10,427 nt of DNA from Nitrospinota bacterium (lineage in GTDB: Bacteria > Nitrospinota_A > UBA7883 > JACRLM01). The DNA is taken from NCBI GenBank assembly GCA_015231995.1, contig JADGAO010000106.1, positions 1 through 10,427 of the forward strand, given 5' to 3'. Position 1 is the stretch's first letter. Every line of letters starts with the position of its first letter. Position numbers and translations under genes: made by a program. Below the pieces are notes generated by a model. The model saw only the letters and a list, made by a program, of their open reading frames with translations, did no database searches and was not told the origin of the DNA. Below, piece by piece: positions 7,987 to 10,427 of the stretch.

Positions 7987-8763
7987 TCAGTAGATAAAGA
8001 GCGTGATCAGCGCCAGCGCCACAAGCGCCGCAACGACGACAAGACCGGCCACAGCCATTGCGTTTTTCTTTTCTTCCCTGCGCATTCTTACTTTAGAGCT
8101 GGATACCCCAAGGTCAACTATCGTGGCGTCGGGATCGGGGCCTTTTCGCGCCCCTGCGCCTTCGTGTCTTGAAGAGGTGCGTTTCCCCCTCCCCTCCATG
8201 AGCTTGACAGCTTCATGTTTGGCGCGGGAGATAAACGCCACCCGTTGAAGTTCGTTCCTGTCCATGGCCAGGTCAAGAGCCTCGTCGAACACCGCCACCA
8301 TATCCGAGCCGTCCCAGACGAGCTCCTTGAGCCTGCCGATGACGTCACCCTCTTTTGTGCGGCGGATGTCGCCGCGCTCGAGGAACTGCTTAAGGGCGGG
8401 AATGTCCCGGACTTCGTCAAGAGTGACGGCGTTGCGTATGGACGATGTGTATTTCACATCGAACTTGAGCACGCCAAGCTTGACCACGTCGCCCTCCTTG
8501 AGCGTCGTCGGCATGGAGATTCGCGTGTCGTTCACATACACGCCGTTGACGCTTTTCACGCCGCCGGCCCCGTCGGTTATCATCGTCCTTCCGTCCTCGA
8601 TGAGAACCTGGGCGTGCTTCTTGGAAATGGAATTGTCGGGCAGGATCACTTCGCAGGCTTGGTCCCGCCCTACGACCATACCGTCCTTATCAAGGGGGAA
8701 AACCTTCTCTTCCCCTTTCTGACCCGCCACATAAAGGCAGAGCGAATCGTCGCGTTCGGCCAT
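7987..8763 (-). CDS. FHA-domain protein with C-terminal membrane anchor
   Basis: Predicted 258-residue tail-anchored protein. An N-terminal FHA domain (about residues 8-106) carries VGR (G32-R33), NSISKKH (S47, H50) and SVNGVYVN (N73-G74), the residues that normally grip phosphothreonine, so it should be functional. Residues about 110-190 form an acidic/basic helical region I do not recognise. A linker of about 190-232 is basic and contains PDATIVDLG, with T214 flanked by acidic residues, a plausible phosphorylation site. A single hydrophobic segment (about 235-257, AVAGLVVVAALVALALIT) ends one residue before the C-terminus and is preceded by RMRREEKK. This predicts a cytoplasmic FHA domain tethered to the inner membrane. 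ATG at 8763 is the first start after an in-frame TAA, with GGTGAG 9 bases upstream. The gene lies 46 bp after nth and 21 bp before a second FHA gene. The partner kinase and the process served are not evident from the window. Confidence 0.9.
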   Translation of the reverse strand: MAERDDSLCLYVAGQKGEEKVFPLDKDGMVVGRDQACEVILPDNSISKKHAQVLIEDGRTMITDGAGGVKSVNGVYVNDTRISMPTTLKEGDVVKLGVLKFDVKYTSSIRNAVTLDEVRDIPALKQFLERGDIRRTKEGDVIGRLKELVWDGSDMVAVFDEALDLAMDRNELQRVAFISRAKHEAVKLMEGRGKRTSSRHEGAGARKGPDPDATIVDLGVSSSKVRMRREEKKNAMAVAGLVVVAALVALALITLFIY

Positions 8764-8809
8764 CAGACCAGTCTCACCGTTTTATTCATCCGCGCATTTT
8801 ATCATATGC

Positions 8810-9538
8810 TCAACGCCATTTTTTCAACCCGATTCCAGGACACATCTCTAAAATCGAACAGGTGGAACATAATGGAGAGACAGGCTTGCAATGGTTTTGC
8901 CCGAACGTGACCAGAAGTTTGTTGAACGTTATCCAATACCGGGCGGGAAGCCTTTTCCGCAGGGCGTATTCCGTTTCTTCCGGCGTCCTGGTATGGACAT
9001 AACCCCATATGTTGCAAATCCTGTGGACGTGCGTGTCCACACATATACCGGGAAGCCCGAACCCCTCTGTCACGACAAGGTTAGCCGTCTTGCGGCCCAC
9101 TCCTCGCAATAAGAGAAGTTCGTCAATGTCCGAGGGGACATGGCCGCCGTATTTTTCGACGAGCGTCCGGCTTATCTCGACAACGGTATGCGCCTTGTTC
9201 CTGTAAAAGCCTACCGGATAGATGAGTTTCTCGATCTTTTCAACCGAAGCGCTGGCGAGGGTTTGCGGGTCGTCGGCCATTTCGAAGAGGCGTTTGGAGG
9301 CCAGCGCCGTCGCAGAGTCTTTCGTCCGCAACGAAAGCAGGCAACTTATAAGAACGTGAAACGCCGAGCGGGGGCGGATGTCATCGGCGTATTTGCTGAC
9401 GACGGGTTTTTCCCATCCGGCGTAAAGCCGTTTGAGAATGCGAATGGCTTTCCCTATTTCGAAGCTTTCGCGTCCCCGCTGGAGCTTTTCAGCTTTCTTC
9501 TCGCCCGCAAGATGAAGTGAATGTTTTCCTTTTCCCAT
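8810..9538 (-). CDS. nth: Endonuclease III (bifunctional DNA glycosylase/AP lyase)
   Basis: Predicted 242-residue base-excision-repair enzyme that removes oxidised pyrimidines and nicks the abasic site. The helix-hairpin-helix reads LLLRGVGRKTANLVV, with catalytic Lys at K150. The GPD-type loop ICVDTHVHRICN provides the catalytic Asp at D168. The [4Fe-4S] ligands C217, C224, C227 and C233 fit C-x6-C-x2-C-x5-C exactly. The protein is some 30 residues longer than E. coli Nth (211) because of a lysine/glutamate-rich N-terminal extension. The LSAQ segment of E. coli, whose Gln contacts the lesion site, reads LSLRTKD here. ATG at 9538 is used because no ATG, GTG or TTG follows in frame before the conserved FEIGKAIRILKRLY region, and a GGTGAGG site precedes it. 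As a result the first 28 codons overlap the end of the SprT-like gene in another frame. Identity as an Nth-family glycosylase is secure; substrate range is not determined. Confidence 0.95.
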   Translation of the reverse strand: MGKGKHSLHLAGEKKAEKLQRGRESFEIGKAIRILKRLYAGWEKPVVSKYADDIRPRSAFHVLISCLLSLRTKDSATALASKRLFEMADDPQTLASASVEKIEKLIYPVGFYRNKAHTVVEISRTLVEKYGGHVPSDIDELLLLRGVGRKTANLVVTEGFGLPGICVDTHVHRICNIWGYVHTRTPEETEYALRKRLPARYWITFNKLLVTFGQNHCKPVSPLCSTCSILEMCPGIGLKKWR

Positions 9539-10179
9539 TTCCTCACCGTCTCGTAATCCTCGAATCCACGCTCCATCTCCCGGAAGACCGGCCCATGAAC
9601 CCGTCTCTCCCCGTTTTCGCCGATCCTCGCTCCCAGCTTTTTGTGAGTCAGCTCATGGTGGACGATGAACTCCACAAACCGCCTGGGCACGTCGGCCATG
9701 TCAAGGGCGGGATGTATCCGCACAAGGTTCAGGCCGCAGTCATACGACCCGAGCGTAATGCTTCCGCCACGCCGTTTCACTTTTGCGGGAGCCTTGCCCC
9801 ATGCGATACGGAACGAAAGGGCGCCGCCGAAATATTGCGAGTTCACCAGATCGGCGATTTCGGCAAGGTCGTGGAACTCACCTGCGGTCTTCAGTTTCTT
9901 GAGAGACTTGCGCTTTAGAGGCTCTGGGGACGATGCGCTATTCATGAATCCGCGCACGGCTTTCGGCAAAACCCTCGTCTCCCCTTTAAGGTACGAAACC
10001 AGCCCGTCAACCGTCGGCCCATCGGCCAGCGCGAACCTGCGCGAAACCCTTATTTGGCAAAGGCCGCCAAGCCGTCTGATGGATATGAATGTTCTTCTGT
10101 TGTTGGTGAGCGTTATGGAAGCTCCAGCGCCAAGCCGTTCCTTCAACGTCTCGACAAACGCCCGTTCAAGCAGGTCCAC
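9454..10179 (-). CDS. SprT-like zinc metalloprotease
   Basis: Predicted 241-residue cytoplasmic protein of the SprT-like/WLM-type peptidase group. Zinc-site motif HELTH (H175, E176, H179) sits in VEFIVHHELTHKKLG. A further His in VHGPVFREM (H195) is the likely third ligand. The preceding segment NSQYFGGALSFRIAWGKA (about 113-130) and the strand SITLGSYDCGLNLVRIHPAL are typical of the family. The N-terminal 100 residues are not conserved in a way I recognise and look like a family-specific extension. Eukaryotic relatives (SPRTN, Wss1) cut proteins crosslinked to DNA; the role of most bacterial members is not established, so a crosslink-repair job is inferred from fold and from being next to nth. 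GTG at 10179 is the start: AGGGGTGA lies 7 bases upstream, and the next Met is at residue 79. It is the first gene of the - strand unit and its end overlaps nth by 85 bp. Confidence 0.88.
   Translation of the reverse strand: MDLLERAFVETLKERLGAGASITLTNNRRTFISIRRLGGLCQIRVSRRFALADGPTVDGLVSYLKGETRVLPKAVRGFMNSASSPEPLKRKSLKKLKTAGEFHDLAEIADLVNSQYFGGALSFRIAWGKAPAKVKRRGGSITLGSYDCGLNLVRIHPALDMADVPRRFVEFIVHHELTHKKLGARIGENGERRVHGPVFREMERGFEDYETVRKWEKENIHFILRARRKLKSSSGDAKASK
9541..9547 (-). promoter_or_regulatory. Ribosome binding site for nth inside the SprT-like gene
   Basis: On the - strand GGTGAGG stands 2 bases before ATG at 9538. Its GGTGA part (pairing with the anti-Shine-Dalgarno end) lies 4 bases from the ATG, a workable distance. 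It lies within the upstream gene and supports the 85-bp coding overlap. Confidence 0.55.
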
Positions 10180-10186
10180 GCCTAAT

Positions 10187-10194
10187 TCACCCCT
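10187..10194 (-). promoter_or_regulatory. Ribosome binding site for the SprT-like gene, decides a GTG start
   Basis: On the - strand AGGGGTGA precedes GTG at 10179 with 7 intervening bases. It supports GTG as the start, and no other candidate start exists nearby in frame. I looked for a promoter in 10200-10270 and saw no convincing -35/-10 pair. Confidence 0.6.
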
Positions 10195-10271
10195 ATGGAT
10201 TTTTCATGCTATTGCAAGAACCAGCCCCTCTGATAAAGAGAATTTTGCATAATCCATCACGTTCGCAATAT

Positions 10272-10427
10272 TGTCATTCTGAACCCTTCACAGGGTTCAG
10301 GGTAAACTCCGCGTTGTCATTCTGAGCGCGCGACCAGTGTCATTCTGAGCAACGCGAAGAATCTATCAGGGTTTGTCATTCTGAACGGAGCGTAGCCCTT
10401 CGAAAGACTCAGGGTAAACTCCGTGAA
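10272..10427 (+). repeat. Cluster of dispersed TGTCATTCTGA repeats at the window edge
   Basis: Four units start with the same 11 bases, TGTCATTCTGA, at 10272, 10315, 10338 and 10374, giving irregular periods of 43, 23 and 36 bp. Units 1 and 4 also share the 15-base TCAGGGTAAACTCCG (10297-10311 and 10409-10423). Unit 3 continues GCAACGCGAAGAATCT, matching the common TGTCATTCTGAGCGAAGCGAAGAATCT-type element seen in many bacterial genomes. The cluster continues past the window. It lies about 90 bp upstream of the - strand unit. Origin (REP/MITE-like) is inferred; no transposase is present. Confidence 0.85.
10279..10300. repeat. Perfect palindrome within repeat unit 1
   Basis: CTGAACCC-TTCACA-GGGTTCAG has two exact 8-base complementary arms with a 6-base loop. 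It would fold into a hairpin as RNA or single-stranded DNA. Unit 4 has a degenerate counterpart (CCCTTCGAAAGACTCAGGG, about 10396-10414). No T-run follows, so a terminator is not implied; hairpins are typical of REP-like elements. Confidence 0.7.

Noticed and set aside
8764..8809. Internal promoter for the FHA pair (AT-rich stretch with TTGAGC and GAATAA-like hexamers)
   Set aside because: Spacing of about 20 and poor -10 match; not strong enough to call.
8215..8910. A 231-codon + strand open frame antisense to the membrane-anchored FHA gene
   Set aside because: It is a mirror of the FHA coding sequence and crosses the nth/FHA intergenic gap; no ribosome site or family motif.
10272..10427. 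Possible CRISPR array
   Set aside because: The shared unit is only 11-15 bases, periods are 43, 23 and 36 bp, spacers are related to each other, and no cas gene is near.

Overview
The window is about 10.4 kb of GC-rich, densely coded bacterial DNA (I judge mid-fifties percent GC by eye). It holds six confident protein-coding genes in two convergent groups and short dispersed repeats. Gene content and the TGTCATTCTGAGC-type repeats suggest a Gram-negative, deltaproteobacterial, Nitrospinota or similar lineage. That placement is an inference of low confidence; no marker gene settles it.

Left half, + strand (34-6890): two large genes overlap by 4 bp and encode an AddB-like nuclease with an inactivated helicase core and an AddA-like UvrD-family helicase/nuclease. 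Together they look like an AddAB-type double-strand-break resection enzyme. AddB lacks the N-terminal Walker A motif of the Bacillus form but keeps the nuclease residues and four iron-sulfur cysteines. AddA has all the main helicase motifs, nuclease residues and, unexpectedly, its own cysteine quartet. The last dozen or so AddA codons and its stop lie in a diverged copy of a dispersed repeat.

Right half, - strand (reading from 10179 down to 6958): a SprT-like zinc metalloprotease, endonuclease III (nth), an FHA protein with a C-terminal membrane anchor, and a coiled-coil protein with a C-terminal FHA domain. Junctions are an 85-bp overlap, a 46-bp gap and a 21-bp gap, so this is probably one transcription unit. 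It joins base-excision repair and a putative protease of the SPRTN superfamily to a phosphothreonine-recognition pair. No Ser/Thr kinase is visible here.

The right edge (10180-10427) has no gene. It carries at least four irregularly spaced repeat units beginning TGTCATTCTGA, one with a perfect 8-bp-arm palindrome. The 67-bp gap between the convergent groups (6891-6957) holds only a small palindrome.

The window is best read as a DNA-repair neighbourhood. I did not find a clear-cut new defence or mobile system. The most unusual points are the double cysteine-quartet AddAB, the repeat-derived AddA tail, the long sprT-nth coding overlap, and a GarA-like Thr motif ahead of the second FHA domain.
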